A stretch of DNA of 64,000 bases, from contig RCTD01000019.1 of assembly GCA_014898415.1 (NCBI GenBank), forward strand, positions 930,001 to 994,000. The letters run 5' to 3'. A program made the translations under genes and the position numbers. Source of the DNA: Stromatinia cepivora. Taxonomy: Eukaryota; Ascomycota; Leotiomycetes; Helotiales; Sclerotiniaceae. Of the stretch, positions 1 to 14,931 are shown in pieces (position 1 is the first letter of the stretch; every line of letters begins with the position of its first letter). The notes below the pieces were generated by a model that saw only the letters and a list, made by a program, of their open reading frames with translations, was not told where the DNA came from and ran no database searches.

Positions 1-2605
1 AAATATCGTATTCTATAGTTTCATCTTAAAATTCTAATAGTAATTCAGTTTCTTTTAGTATTACTTTTATATTTGCTTTTGCAATCTTTATATTCTGTTT
101 TGCAGATTTGTTTTGATATAAAAAGGCAATTGTTATAATTTCGGATTGTATACCTGATGATTATTCACAAATAATTTATAGGAATTCTGATATATTGTCA
201 ATCCTAATTGTAATAATCTTTTCTCCAGTAGTTAATTCCATTTTCTTTTTCCAAATTTTCAATGTTTAAATTGTATCGTCTTTTTGTTTAAGTAATATAA
301 TTCAATTTACTTTTGTACAATTATTAATGATCAATATGAAATAATAATTCCCTCGAATCGATTTTGGGAATAATCCTATAATATCGAAATATATAAATTC
401 AAGTCTTTTTGATTTGTACAGATTCAATTGCTTCGGAATACGATTGATCATTTTGATGAGTATATATATTTCATAGATATCTAATTCAATTAGGACCTTT
501 ATCGGTTTGATTATATTGGATACCTTATATAGATTCTTGATCTTGTCTGAATCTAGATAATTGAATCTTCGATGTTATAATAGGTATTTCTTTTTCTTCT
601 TAAATATTAATTTATTATCGATATCTTTGATATTATCGATTATCTTTAAAGAAAAGCCTTTTTTCTGATCATTTTGGTATACATTAGAATAGAGAGCTGT
701 ATCTTTATATCCTTTGGTTATATATGAAACCATATATATTCTGTCTTGCATTTTAGTATAGATGATTTTCTTATTATCCTTTTTGAAATATATATAATGA
801 AAATTGAATTCTTTTTGCAATTTTATTTCGCAGATCCTTTTTTCTGATAACAAGTTTATTCCTAACCCTGATATGTATAATATATTTGAAAATAGTATTT
901 TAGAATCATCTTTATATATTATATCTATTAAACCTTAATAACAATAATATATCACTCTTCTATCAACTTTTATCCTTTGTTTGGTAATAGATTTTATTGA
1001 TCTAAATAATAAAGATTGATTAGATATATATAAAGAAATATCTATATCGGTATACTATTTGTTAGGGGAAATTTTATTAATAGTTTCTTTTGTCAAATTG
1101 TAATCTTCCTTTATTATATCTTCAATATCGGAGTTTGATTCAAAGATATTGTTAATAAAGTGTATTTAGTTTTTTTTGTTGAAATGAATTTTCTTTGGAT
1201 TTGGTGATCCCTTTTTCCTTTGATGATGAAGGTAATTGTGAAGGAGTTTATTGATTTATATTAAATGTAGGTAATCTCATATATAATGATCTTTTCTTTA
1301 ATATAGATCACAAGTATTGTTTGAAATCTCGAAATCTGATTTTTGATATCGAGAAATATATCTAGATCTTTTCGTAATTTATATTAACTCTGATTTATTC
1401 TTAAAACAAAATTCCTTAATCTATAAATACTTGATTTTATTATTAATATTAAAGTTGATTTGAATATCCAATATATCTATTACTCCTTAATAATCGATTA
1501 AAAGATTATATATTAAAACCAAAAACAAAATAATATTTTGATATATTGATCAATAGCTTTCGTTTACAGCTCCTAATTTCCTTTTGTACTCTTTCAATTT
1601 GTCCTAAACTTCGATAATGATTATATCGGAATAAGTATTGGATTGGAATTTGAAGTTCTGGATCATTATTATATATATATTGATTATAATTACACTGACT
1701 CTAATATATTTTGATTTAAAATATCTCCAAAATATATATACTATTGAATATTTATCGATAAAGACTTCATTATCATTATTAAATATTATATAAATATATA
1801 ATAATGTATTCGCTTCATTCTTTAAATATTCCGATTTCAACTCGATATTATAACATATATGATCATTAATCTTATAAGCAGATACTATATTGGATCCTGT
1901 AATCTATGTATATTCGTCTAATATTTGATTAATTGTATAAAACCATTCTTTCCCTTTCAATTATATCTTCGTTTATCTGAATTATCATTCATAATTGTTT
2001 TGATCAAGTTTCGAAGAATTGTTTGATTTCGATATTGTAAAGATTTCTTGCTATTTGATAGATATCGAAAATAATCTTTAGATTTTTAAGATAGTTTTAA
2101 AAAAAAAGATATACAACAAATAAATTTAAAATAATAAAGAAATATAAAAATAAAACAATAAAAAAAATTTATAAGATTATATTGTAATATATTTTTTTAT
2201 AGCTATACAAACTTACTTTTTGTCTCTACTATAATTCTATATTGATACTATACAAACTGCTCTCTGCTTTAACCTATGATATTGTAAGTTATAAACTGTA
2301 TTATCATATTTCAATTCTGCTTCAATGACACTATATAAAAACTCTGATTTTCATTCTATTCTATCCTTATTAGTTATACTAATCCTTTCTCAATTTGCTT
2401 TACTTTCTAATCACTACTATACAACCGGATCTCATAACCTATTAATTTTTGATATAGAAAGTAATAATATTATTGATTATATAAATTGAATTAAAGATTT
2501 ATAATTCTAATAAAAGTAGAATTGAGGTTATCCCCAAATATGGTCTGTACACCATTGTGATCTCGTGACCTCAATTCTAATCCTATGATGGCTTTATTTC
2601 CAACA
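1..2605 (-). mobile_element. Copia retrotransposon A, 5' part, RIP-degraded, cut by window edge
   Basis: This is the 5' portion of a Ty1/copia element read on the minus strand. Its 5' LTR is at 2440-2605, its gag remnant at about 1560-2000 and its GAG-pre-integrase remnant at about 560-900. The gag and pre-integrase stretches match those of the complete plus-strand copy at 7287-12773. Both carry the same pre-integrase stretch of the type LSEKRICEI..EFNFHYIYFKK. Reading frames are broken by many stops. The remaining integrase, RT and RNase H should lie left of the window, about 2.9 kb if it has the same 5.49 kb length. It is inserted in the larger copia element that continues from 2606. Confidence 0.85.
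2440..2605 (-). repeat. 5' LTR of copia A (166 bp) with adjacent primer-binding site
   Basis: On the minus strand it starts TGTTGGAAATG and ends GTTAATA-like, the same length and ends as the two LTRs of element B. The bases immediately inside (2439 downward) read GGTTATGAGATCCGG. This resembles the complement of the anticodon arm of initiator tRNA-Met, the half-tRNA primer used by copia elements. Confidence 0.85.
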
Positions 2606-5600
2606 ATATATTCTATATTTACTTTTTCTTAAAATAATAAAAAGTTTAAAAAGAATAAAAAGAATATTAATTCTGAAAATAATTAAAGAATTAAGAAGAT
2701 CTGGGAATATCCTTACAGAATTGAATCTGAATAGAATAATGGAATTGGTTATAATCACATTATATATAATTGCAAAGCCATAGAATTAGCGTTCACTGAA
2801 AAAACCAATCCACCATTCAAAAGGGTATTCAATGAAAACGAGCTACAAACAATTAGGGATCGAATAAGATTATATTTATGGAAATAATTTCATTTTGATT
2901 AAATCAAAAGGAAATGGATGAAAGGTTTTATTAATCCTTTAGGATCTTTAATCAATATTGTTTTTTGGATGTTCGATATAATTAATTAAAGATATACTTT
3001 ACAACAGTGAAAGTATACTATCTATTTAATAATACTCTATTCGATAATTGTAATATTATATATATTATGAACAATATATTTTTGTTGAATAATCATCGAT
3101 ATCGATTATTCGATCCCAATGATTTTGTAGAAGCAAGCATTTCTAATTTCCAAATTCTAGAATATAGGATTTGTATTATCAAAAGGATCATTAAAAAAGA
3201 AGATTACTCTAATAATGATTTGATTTTGAACGATATAGTATTTATTCCTGGTTTTCATATCAATATCATCTCGGAGGCTTAATTGAAGAAAGCTGGCCTA
3301 TAATTTTCAGGATATAACTATACTCTTCATAAAGAAGATTATACAAATAATATAATAATTGTTCAATATATTTGTACTGGAAATCTTGTATTCTTAAAAT
3401 ACAAACTACTTTCTATTTATTCAAATATTCTTTTATTTATTTCTATAAATAACTCTTTTATAATATATCTAACAATAAACAGAAAAATAAACAAAATATT
3501 CCATTATTTTTACGATTTATTTTTTCTAAAAGAAAATACAAATGAAATATAATATAAATACTCCAAGCATTTGAAAAAAAAAGCTTTTAAATATTTAATA
3601 TTTGCAATACAAAATATCAAAATAAAAAATATTATTTGTTTTAATTACATCGATTATATTTATATTTATATAAAGCAAATCATTTCTTGTACTCCAAATG
3701 ATCATTAATCATCTTAATCTTTCTACAAAATCTAATAAAATCTTTTTGATTTCAATAAAAAATATAACAATATATTATAACTCCTATTAATTAAAGAAAT
3801 ATATTATAACAAAATCTTTTTATATCCAATTTATTACAAAATATATAATAAAGTATTTATAATTATTTAAAACTTTATAGCCTAGGTTTACCATAAATAC
3901 AATTTAGCGATTATAATGATCAAATAGAATAATGATATATTTATTATTGGAATTATAAAAGCAATGTTATTTGAGAAATAGATCAAATAAAAAAATATCA
4001 AATTTGAATTATCCCTATTTTATATATATGAATTTAATGAAGGATTAGAATGTATAGGATAAGAAATAATTATAAAACAAATAAAAATATAAATTATAAC
4101 AAATTTACTAAATAAATTATAAATGGAAATGGTATAAATTGTTATTTATTTATATAATATAAATCCTTTGAAGGCCAAATCCTTCAAATCGTTCAATAAA
4201 ATATTCGATATATAATTCTATGATTACTTTTGTAAAGATAATCCTTTGTTTGTAAAGAAAATATCTAATGATCTTTATTTCAATTGAAATAGAATTTACA
4301 AATATAGATATCAAGTTTACCTTTTGGATAAGAACAAAAAAGCTGGAATTAATAGGAAATAATACAAAACCAATCCTCAAGTATATATTGGATATTTAAT
4401 GGGCTATATCTCAGGTATATTGATTTATTGTATATAGATATCTAAGTTCGATAAAATTATTATTATTCGAAATGTAATATTTAATAAGGAATTCATTTAT
4501 TATATAAATTCCATTAATTGAATGATCGATATTTATACTACAAAAGAACTTAAGCAATTTATTAGAGCCCTTAATTTACAAGATTATATCAAAATGGACA
4601 GGATGATCATTTAAAATGAGGATAATTATAAAAACTTTATTCATTTATTTATTTTTATAAATCGAAAAGCCTTTAATTCATTTATTAAGTATATTTCAGA
4701 TCTATTATCTATAAACGAATTAGTCTCGAAGATAAATATAGATCTGAAGAATAATAATGAAAATAAAAAAATTGATTTAGGATTATCCAATGTATTTAAT
4801 CCTTTAGGTGATAAGGATAAAGTATATAATAAAGATATATAAATATTGATCGATTTTCCCATTAAAGAAACTGAAGAAACCGATTCTTTTATTGAAAAAC
4901 AATTATATTTCGTGAATAAAAATATTGATATTATTTAAAAAGATATTCATAATAATAATATGAATCCCGATCTTATTGAATATATTGATATAGGGAATAT
5001 AGAGTATAAGTTTATTGATTATATTATTGAAGTTCTTTACAATATATATAAAAATAATCCAGAGATCGTTTCAATCGATCAATTTCAATGTTCCAAAAAG
5101 AAATATATATATTGGAATAATTAATCAAAGTATTCTGTAAAAGAAATCCAATTATTACAAAGATTACTGTACTTTATATATTTATTTGATCGATTTATAA
5201 AGGATTCGCGGATTTATAATTTCGAATAGATATTTAAGAAAACTTATATTATAAGGATTAAAATACCCAGGATTCAAATTAATCCATTTGAGTTTCAATT
5301 ATACAATTACTATTCGGAATTATCTCTTTTCTGGGAATCACCTGGTTTTCGCATCCTAAAACAATCAATATATATACAAAGGCAATTATATATACAATAA
5401 TATCATCAAAGGAGCAATCCCAATACTAAATCCTATATAGGAATTGTTATATCTCAAAGGATAGATTCAATAGGATTATTTTGTTTAAATAACTTTCATT
5501 CTATATTTTGACCTGATCAACAAAAAATGAATAATATAAAAGAATATTCTCAATTTGTAATAATTCATAATATAATTATTACTAAAATTGAAGCAAAACC

Positions 5601-7286
5601 ATTATTACCTTCTATTTGATTTATAATCAATAGATTATAGATAATATCATTTCTTCGAATTCATATATTTGCAACTTCAAAATTATCTTATTTTTATTAT
5701 TAATTAGAAGATCATTAAATAAAATATTAATTCAAATAGGACTGCAATTTTGAAATTAATAACCTTAAGGCTAAAAAAACCTAACATAAAATCGATTCTG
5801 GATCGGAACCTACAAAACCGATCCCCCTTCAATAGATATTTATATATAAATATAATAATCAAGATTTAATCATTTATTATCATTTATATTTAATAATACG
5901 AAAAGATCTCCAAATTAAGAATACTATTAAGATTATTTATGCTATTATATTAACAAACCGATCATTCCGAATCGTAATAACAATCATCATTAAATACAAT
6001 CTCGAAACAAAACAATACAATATAATCAATATTTTCGTCAATACTCTGTATAATCCTTCCAATACCCCAGTTATATATTATCTACCTGATAAATACAAAA
6101 TCCCAAACAAAAATATTATAATCGATCAAGTTTTATATAATCTACAAGATTCCTTAATTATATGATTTAAGGATTTCATTCGGACTTTCGAGAAACTAGA
6201 ATTGGTATAATACAAAAAGAAACCATATTTATATATTAACCCAAAGTACATCATCATGATTCTTTTCTTTATAAACAACATTCAGATTATTTATCATAAA
6301 AAAAACAAATCAACTACTACAAAGATTACCAAGGAAATCAAAGCTATATATAAACTACAAAACCTAGAAAACACTAAATGGTTTCTAAATATACATATAC
6401 TCTATAATCAAATTAAAAAAAAGTTGTAATTAATTTATAATATATACATTAAAAAGATTGCTAAGAAATTCAAAGCAATAAACAAAACAACAAGTAAATC
6501 ACTCCCAATAATAATATTTCGGAAAAATCAGGGTCAAATTCCTATATATATTATAAAAATATATCAAAAGAAAATGAACTTAGTATTATATACTGCAATC
6601 ATTATAAAAGCGGATATATCATTCGCTGTTTTGCAATTGAACCATTATTTGATCAATCCATCGAACGATTATATGAAAGCTATCGATCATTGTTTATAAT
6701 ATTTATGGAATACAAGATATCTCATAATCCAATATAACAATAATCAAATACCACAACTTTTTATCTTTTTAAACACTTCTTTTACAAATGATCCAGATAT
6801 TTATCGATCATTTCAAAAATATATTATATCCCTTTTCAATAGTTTAATCGTATAGAAAACATCCAAGCAAAACATCATAATCACCTTGATTACCGAAACA
6901 GAACTTCTCGGAATCAAATATATATTAAAAGAAATTATAACAACCTTATATTTTTTAAAAAAGATCAATTTAATAATGAAAAAGCCTATAACGATTTTTT
7001 ACAATAATTAATAAACAATCAAATTGATAATTGATAAGAACAAATGGATCACTACGAAACTATATTATATCGATATCCAAAATATATAATTACATCAAAA
7101 ATATTCAAAAAGGAACTTTTATATAACCTATCTACCAATTACCGATATAATTGCTAATAGACTCACCAAAAACCTTACAAAATAAAAGTTTGAACATTTC
7201 TAATCCTTTTTCAATTTATAAAATATAAACAATAGGATTATAAAGCTTGAATAACAACGATCATAAAACTTGAATAACAATAATCT
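2606..7286 (+). mobile_element. Large copia element CF, plus-strand copy, pol part
   Basis: This is a RIP-degraded copia pol region. A protease and pre-integrase remnant lies at 3000-3420, including a stretch close to VPGFHINIISEA at 3244-3280. An integrase and linker remnant follows at about 4140-5100, RT at about 5200-6300, and RNase H at about 6590-7200 (ADISFAVLQL, TETELLG, YLPITDIIA-like). Many stops interrupt every frame. The 5' part was displaced by insertion of copia A. The 3' part resumes at 12779 beyond inserted copia B. It is the inverted counterpart of the copy at 19565-28359. Confidence 0.75.
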
Positions 7287-7452
7287 TGTTGGAAATGAGG
7301 CCATCATAGGATTAGAATTGAGGTCACGAGACCACAATGGTGTACAAACCATATTTGGGGATAACCTCAATTCTACTTCTATTAGAATTATAGATCCTTA
7401 GTTTAACTTATATAGTCAATAATATTACTATTTTCTGTATCAAAAGTTAATA
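7287..7452 (+). repeat. 5' LTR of copia B
   Basis: It runs from TGTTGGAAATG to AAAAGTTAATA and is paired with the 3' LTR at 12608-12773 of identical length. Differences between the two are mostly C/T and G/A, as RIP would give. Confidence 0.9.
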
Positions 7453-7467
7453 GATTATAAGATCCGG
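7453..7467 (+). other. Primer-binding site of copia B
   Basis: GATTATAAGATCCGG follows the LTR directly. The less mutated copy in element A reads GGTTATGAGATCCGG, similar to the complement of the initiator tRNA-Met anticodon arm. Confidence 0.6.
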
Positions 7468-7899
7468 TTGTATAGTAGTGATTAAAAAACAAAGCAAATC
7501 GAAAAAGAATTAATATAGCTAGTAAAAATAGAATAGAGTGAAAATCAAAGTTTTCATATAATATTATCGAAATAGAGTTGAAATACGATAATACAGTTTA
7601 TAACTTATAATATCATAGGCCAGAACGGAGAGCAGTCTGTACAGTGCCGATACAGAATTATAATAGAGGTGAAGAACAAGTTCGTATAATTATAAGAAAA
7701 TATATTACAATATGATCTTACGAATTTTTTTTTATTGTTTTATTTTTATATTTCTTTATTATTTTGAATTTATTTGCTAAATATTTTTTTTTTTTTAAGA
7801 TTATTTTAAAAATTTAAAGATTATCTTTGATATTTATTAAATAGTAAGAAACTTTTATAATGTTGAAATCAAATAATTCTTTGAAGTTCGATCAAAACA

Positions 7900-10800
7900 A
7901 TTATAAACAATGATTCAGATAAACGAAGATATAATTAAGAGGGAAAGGATGGTTTTATATAATTGATTAAACATTAGACGAATATATGCAGATTGTAGGA
8001 TTCAATATAGTATTTGTCTATGAGATTAATGGTTGTATATATTACAATATCGAATTAAAATCGGAATACTTAAAGGATGAAGCGAATATATTATTGTATA
8101 TTTATACAATATTCAATGATAACGATAAAGCCTTTATCGACGAATATTCAATAATATATACACTTTGGAAATATTTTAAATCAAAATATACCAGAATCAA
8201 TATAGTTACAGCCAATACATATATAACGATGATCCAGAACTTCAAATTTCAATTCAATATTCATCCCGATATAATCATTATCGAAGTTTAGAACAAATTG
8301 AAAAAATATAAAAGAAAACTAGGAGTTGTAAACGAAAGCTATCGATCAGTATATTAAGATATTGCCTTATTCTTAGTTTTAATATATAATCTTCTAATCG
8401 ATTATTAAAGAATAATGGATATATTGGATATCCAAATCAACCTTAATATCGATAATAAGATTAAGCATTTACAAGCTAAAGAACTTTGTTTTAAAAATAA
8501 ATCAAAGCTAATACAAATTACAAAAGAATCTAAATACATTTCTCAACATCAAGAATCAGATTTCGAGATCCTAAATAATGTTTGTGATTTGTATTAAAAG
8601 GAAGATTATTATATACAAGATTATTTGCATTTAATATAAACCAGCAAATTCCTTCGCAGTTATCTTTATTACCAAAGGAGAAGAGGATTACCGAATCTAA
8701 AGAAAATCTATTTCAACAAGAAAGATTAAGTATATTTTGTTAATAATATTTCTGAATCAAATTTCGATATTAAGGATATAATAAAGGAAGATTGTAATTT
8801 GATAAAGGAAATCATTAATAAAGCTTTCTTTAGTAAATGATATATTGATATAGATATTTTTTTATATATATCTGATTAATCTTTATTATTCAGATCAATA
8901 GAATTTATTGTCAAACGAAGGATAAAGATTGATAGAGAAGTAATATATTATCGTTATTAGGGTTTAATGAATATAATATACGAAGATAGTTTTAAAATGT
9001 TATTTTCAAATATATTATATATACTAGGGTTAAAAGTAAATTTGTTATCAGGAAAAAGGATTTGCGAAATAGGGTTGCAAAGGGAATTCAATTTTCATTA
9101 TATATATTTCAAGAAGAATAATAAGAAAATCATTTATACTAAAATACAAAACAGAATATATATGATTTCATATATGATTAAAGAATATAAGGATATAATT
9201 CTCTGTTTTAATATATACTAAAATGATCAAAAAAAAGGCTTTTCTTCAAAGATAATTAATGGTATTAAAAATATCGATAACGAATTAATATTTAAGGAGA
9301 AAAAGAGATATCTATTATGATATCGAAGATTCAATTATCTAGGTCCAGATAAAATCAAGAATCTATATAAAGTATTCAATATAATCAAGCCAATAAAGAT
9401 TTCAATTGAATTAAATATCTGCGAAATATATATACTCATCAAAATAACCAATTGTATTCCGAAGCAATTGAGTTTGTACAAATCAAAGAAACTCGAATTT
9501 ATATATTTCGATATTACAGGACCATTCCTAAAATCGATTCAAAGGAATCGTTATTTTATATTGATTATTAACAATTGTATAAAAGTAAATTGGATTATAC
9601 TATTTAAACAAAAAGATAATGCAATTCAAATATTGAAAACTTGAAAAAAGGAAATAGAATTAATTATTAGAGAAAAGATCATTATAATTAGAATTAACAA
9701 TATATTAAAACTTTTATAAGTTATTTGTAAATGATTATCAGATATATAATCCGAAATTATAACAATTGCCTTTTTATATCAAAACAAATCCGCAAAACGG
9801 AATATAAGAATTGCAAAAACAAATATAAAAGTAATACTAAAAGAAACTGGATTATCATTAAAATTTTGAAACGAAGCTATAAAGCACAATATTTATATTA
9901 AGAATCGTATTAATATTGATCCTGATATAAATAAAATAAATCAATTCCTTATAGAAATTTTTATAAATATAATATCAAATATAAAAATATATAAAATCTG
10001 AGAGAGCAAATGTTATGCTTATATTAATTCTAAGATTATTCCGAAAAAATAGAAATACAACAAATTACAGGATATTTCGAAAATCAATATATTCCTAGGA
10101 TATTCAAAAGTTACGAATAAATATATCAAAATGTATTCTCCAGAATTAAATTATATATTTCGATCAAATAGAATAATCATAAATGAATTTTATCAAAAAG
10201 AAGATTTGGATTTTAAATTAAGAAATTATGAATCAGATTTATAAGGAATAAAGAATATAAAGTTAAATCAAAAATCTTGTAATAGATCGATAACAAATAA
10301 AGTATTTTTTCTATTCTCAATATTAAATGTGATATTTATATCATTTTTGTTCCAAATATTTTCTTTAGTAGATATTATATTGAGTTTAATAATTATATCA
10401 AACCCCCTAATTGTCGAATTGAAATCAAATAAATTAGATATATCAATATCAATATATAATGAAGATGAAGATGATAATATCCAGAAAACAAATCAAGAAT
10501 CTTTTTTCAAGAATATTTCAGATATCGAATCCATTATTTCAAAGGATCCAATCCAAGAATTATTTTTTGTAAATCCTGAATTTATATTAAAAACAAAATT
10601 TAAGATCATTTTAAATTTTATTAATAAATTTATTTTAGAAGAATCAAAAAATAAAGTAAATCTATAATTATCTAAAATCAAATAAAAGGATAAAATAGAT
10701 CTTGAAGATGAATTCTTAAGGTATTTAATACGAAAACAGAAAAAAGATATAGAATAAAATCCTAAAGAAGAATAAAAAAATAAAATTATAAAAGTATTGA

Positions 10801-12560
10801 TTGCAATATCTATATAAATCAAAACTCAAGAAAGTATAAAATATATTATAATTATAATCCCAATTATTTATAAAATAAACTTTTATATCAAAGATAAGAT
10901 CATTTCAGATTTTATAACTTCATTAATAAATACAAACAATACAGAAAATATAATATATCCGGCCGAAAAAATTCTAAAAATTAAAATACCAAGAACTTAT
11001 AAAGAAATAATATCGGATCAAGAACACTTTGAAAAATAGAAGAAAACTATTCAAAAGGAAATCATATCTTTGATTTAAAATAGTATTTGGGAAAAATATA
11101 TATTCCTTAAAGGAAATAATCTGGTTTCGATAAAATGAGTATTTATAATTAAAACCAAAGATAATAAGGTAGAATAATTCAAAGCAAGATTAATAGCTTA
11201 AAGATTCAATTAGGTATTAGAAAAGGATTATAACGAAATGTTTATATCAATAATAAAGCTAGATATATTTAAACTATTCCTAATTATTGTTACAAAGAAA
11301 AATTTGGAATGTTTATATTTCGATATCAAAAACGTTTTTATTAAATTGTATTTGAAAAAAGAAATCTACTTCGAATCATTTTAAAGTATCAAAATCAAAA
11401 AAGGATATGTATTACGAATTCTACGAAGCTTATATAATTTGAAGCAAGCTGGAAGGGATTGAAGTTTACTATTGAAGAAAGAGCTTTTAGGTATGGGTTT
11501 TGTATAAAGTTTAGTAGATCTATATCTGTATATATCCAAAGATTGTAATATAATATTATTGGTATATATTGACGATATCATTATTGTATTATGTATATCA
11601 TCGCAAATTATTTGGTTCGATGAAAAGTTATCGATTTGTTTTAATATCAAGAATTTAAAGGAGATTAGTAAGATCCTAAATATTAGAATTATTTGTAATA
11701 GAAAAGCGTATATATTAATTATGAATCAAAAAGAATATTTCGATGTTATATTAACCAAATATAATATTATATATAGATAATATCAAATTAAGAAATTGTT
11801 AATAATGGATTATATCTATCTTCAGCTAACAACCGATAATAATGAATTGGTAGATGTAAACGAATATCAATAATGAATAGAAAATATGATTCATTTAATA
11901 GTATATATTCGATCAAATATAATATTCTCAATTGGAAAACTTTTACAATTTATGACAAAATCAGCAAAACATCATATTATAGTTTTGAAGAATCTGATAC
12001 AATATCTATAATTAATAATCAAACAAAAGTTATAGTTCGGGTCAAAAAAAGTACAATTTGATATCTGTAAAGAATACAATATGTTTGATAATATAATAAA
12101 GGTATATACAAATATAGATTGGGTTAATGATAAATATAATCGGAAAAGTGTTTCAAAAGGAGTTGTGATATTCTATGGAGGTTTTATATTGTGGGTTAGT
12201 AAGAAATAAGTATCTGTGGCTATTTCTAGTATGAAATCAGAATATATTATGATGGCAATGTTCATCAAATAAGGGAGATAGGTTGTACAAATGTTCAAAA
12301 ATTTATTCAAATTAAGTTATATTGAAAAGAACAGAGATACGGTTTAAATGCTTAATGATAATCAAAGTGTTTTAGTTTTAATCAAGAATCCATATTTATA
12401 TGAATGATCTAAATATATAGATATCAGTTATTATTTCATTAAAGATTTGATAAAAAAGAAGAAAATCGTTATTAGTTATATTAATATATATGATATAATT
12501 GTCGACGGAATGACGAAGCTTTGTATAAGGATTGTTTTCGAAAGATTCAAGAAAATGTTG
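7900..12560 (+). pseudogene. Gag-pol of copia B, many stops
   Basis: Surviving open pieces are at 7986-8291 (gag), 8967-9221 (pre-integrase), 10329-10667 (linker) and 11559-11780 (RT palm, VYIDDIIIV). Translating across the stops restores copia RT phrases such as LRSLYNLKQAGRDW-like near 11420 and the RNase H stretch near 12240. No frame is intact over more than about 110 codons, so no product is expected. Confidence 0.85.
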
Positions 12561-12607
12561 GGATTAGTAGTCTAGAAGGATCGAATAGGATATCCTCAAT
12601 AGGGGAG

Positions 12608-12773
12608 TGTTGGAAATGAGGCTATTATAGGATTAGAATTGAGATCACGAGATCACAATGATGTACAGATCATATTTGGGGATAATCTCAATTCTACTCC
12701 TATTAAAATTATAGATCCTTAGTTCAACCTACATAGTCAACAATACTACTACTTCCTGCACCAAAAGTTAACA
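12608..12773 (+). repeat. 3' LTR of copia B
   Basis: It starts TGTTGGAAATG straight after the purine tract ATAGGGGAG (polypurine tract, about 12599-12607) and ends GTTAACA. The target duplication AATCT follows. Confidence 0.9.
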
Positions 12774-14931
12774 AATCTAGAATTTATATTTCTTCCCTTT
12801 AATATAAATAAAATGAATCCTATTTGGTATCCTAGATTATTATACTTTTCCACAATACACTTCAATTCGTATATTCTATATTCATTAGAAAACAAAGAAC
12901 AATCAAAATCGATCACTTTTCCGTTTTTCATTTTCCTATCCTCGAAAAAGGATAAGTTTCTTTCTAAACTCAATAACTTAAAGTTCAAATAAAAGAACCT
13001 CTAAATTATCTATAACAATCAAAAAACGAAAAACAATTAAAACAACCAGAATTATTAATACCATCGATATTATAGGAACTAAGGGATTATCCCTTCTTTT
13101 CCTTTTCTTTAAATATACTATCTACTCTTTCCTCCTTTTCTTCTTTATTACTCTTTCTTTCTCATCCTCATTATTATTCTTCGAAATCACAATATACTTC
13201 TTTCATTCGGCCTTTCGAAAACTCCAATAAATAATATGACGAAAAAAAAGAGAACGATAATATAGAGGTAAAAGAACAACTTTTTTCTTTTCCTCGATCT
13301 CCAGTATTATCTTCATTGCAATTTTGTATCCCTATTTGGATTATATAATCAATGATCAGTATATTATGAAAATAAGGGTAAACAAAGAATTTACTTTCGA
13401 ATTTTGCCGATAAACAGTAATATAATAATCTACTAAAAAATAAAGAAAAACTAATAAAAAATATATAGATGAATATCACAATTCCAATATTAACAATTAT
13501 TTGATTTGAAAAAATCAACAAAGCATTCATTATAGAAATTATATCTCCCAATGATCAATGATTTCATATATCGAATATATAGATGATCATTCCTTTCCCT
13601 ACAATTCCCTTTATCTCTTATTTTGATTAAAAAGCCAGCAACTTTCGATAACCTTTTTTCTCTTTCTTCTTCATCTAATTAATCATCTGAAAAATTTAAC
13701 ATTAAAGAATCGAATAAATCGTCATCATCAAATAAAGAAATATTCCCTCTTTTTTCTCCTTTATCAAACAATCTTTGCTTTGATAATTACAAATACAGAA
13801 TTAGTAAAAACCTTTTAATTATACAATAGAATTCAAGAATGAAACCTACCTCCAAATTACTATCTGAACCTATAATTAACAATTGATTATGATAAATAGT
13901 AATTCCTTTGATAAAGAAAAGCGATTTCTGAAATAAATAATGATACATTATTCTAAAAACAGATTTAGTTAAGCTATACTCTCAGAGATCGATATTTTGA
14001 TTCGTCATCTATACTAAACTTATTAATTCTTTTTGCTCGATTTATTAATCCCTCAAAGAAATATTGGAATCTTTTTTCACATTCGATTCTTTTAAAGTTT
14101 TCTTTTTAATCGTTATTTATCTAGCATAATTGAAATTTGTTTGTTTAATCTTTTTAGACCCCGAAATCTTAAGTATAATAATGATCAATAAAAACTTGAT
14201 TAAAACAAAAACGAAAATATAAAAAGGGGATTTATATATCTTTAAAAATTTATTTATTTTACTTCACTATTACAATCAATATATTGTAGTTTAATAATTA
14301 TATATATTTTCAATTGCTATATTGTAGAATCGATTATTCATTTATATTCTCTTAATAGAAAACTTTCTTTTTATTGTTCAAAATCTTGATTTTGAAGAAT
14401 ATTACAGATAGCAAACTAAAGATCAAAAGAAATTTGCGATTTATATATACTCAAATTCTTCTTTATTCTAAAAATATCAGGATTATTTCAGATTTATATA
14501 TTATATCAATCCTTAGTTGATGTTTATCTATGATCGCCTTATATATTCATTTACGAATCATATGAATTACCATTTTCTATACCTTTCCATTTGTTTCAGA
14601 TCGCTTTTCGATCTGGGGGATATATTACGGAAAGCCCTGCAATCCTCTGTATCTTATAAAGGATCAAAATATATACTTTCCAATCAAAATGAAGGATCTA
14701 CTAGCCCTTATCAATCCACCAATTGATAAAATGATCCTGATATACTAATAAACAAAGATCTAACCTAATTAAGATATATATCGATTAGATAATTATTCAT
14801 TTGTTCTATATATATAGCTCTTGATTCATATAATCAAAAGCAAATCATTCAATTCTTTTACTCTACCAATTACGTGTACCACCTATTCCCCGATCCCTGA
14901 AAGTGCTGTGTAATCATACTATCCCGTGATA
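12774..14931 (+). mobile_element. Copia CF, plus-strand copy, 3' extra region and 3' LTR
   Basis: This continues the CF element after the copia B insertion. An approximately 1.85-kb stretch (12779-14622) lies between RNase H and the 3' LTR. It is much longer than a normal copia 3' leader and carries antisense open stretches at 12749-12988 and 13174-13551. The same antisense stretches recur in the inverted copy (22042-22416 and about 21480-21880). The element ends with a G-rich polypurine tract (GATCTGGGGGATA, 14610-14622) and the 309-bp 3' LTR. Confidence 0.75.
14623..14931 (+). repeat. 3' LTR of copia CF (plus copy), 309 bp
   Basis: The ends are RIP-altered forms of TGTCACGG and CCGTGATA. 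It is one of four copies in the window (also 19104-19413, 19565-19873 and 28051-28359), all 309-310 bp. The upstream purine tract identifies it as a 3' LTR. Confidence 0.85.

Larger units (their letters stand above)
7287..12773 (+). mobile_element. Complete copia retrotransposon B, RIP-inactivated
   Basis: This is a full-length 5,487-bp Ty1/copia element with two 166-bp LTRs and the perfect 5-bp target duplication AATCT (7282-7286 and 12774-12778). The order is gag (about 7900-8600), protease region (8640-8950), GAG-pre-integrase (8967-9330), integrase (about 9330-9990), a long linker, RT (about 10990-11900, with the catalytic YIDDIIIV box near 11560) and RNase H (about 12090-12560, SKSEYIMM and IVDGMTK-like). 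This domain order defines copia. Stops and AT drift throughout show that it is dead. It interrupted the larger copia element CF: the bases on either side are continuous in the inverted CF copy at about 22245. Confidence 0.92.

Noticed and set aside
14517..14726. 69-codon open stretch repeated at 19770-19982
   Set aside because: Similarity between the two is explained by the retroelement: both span the polypurine tract and the start of the 309-bp LTR.
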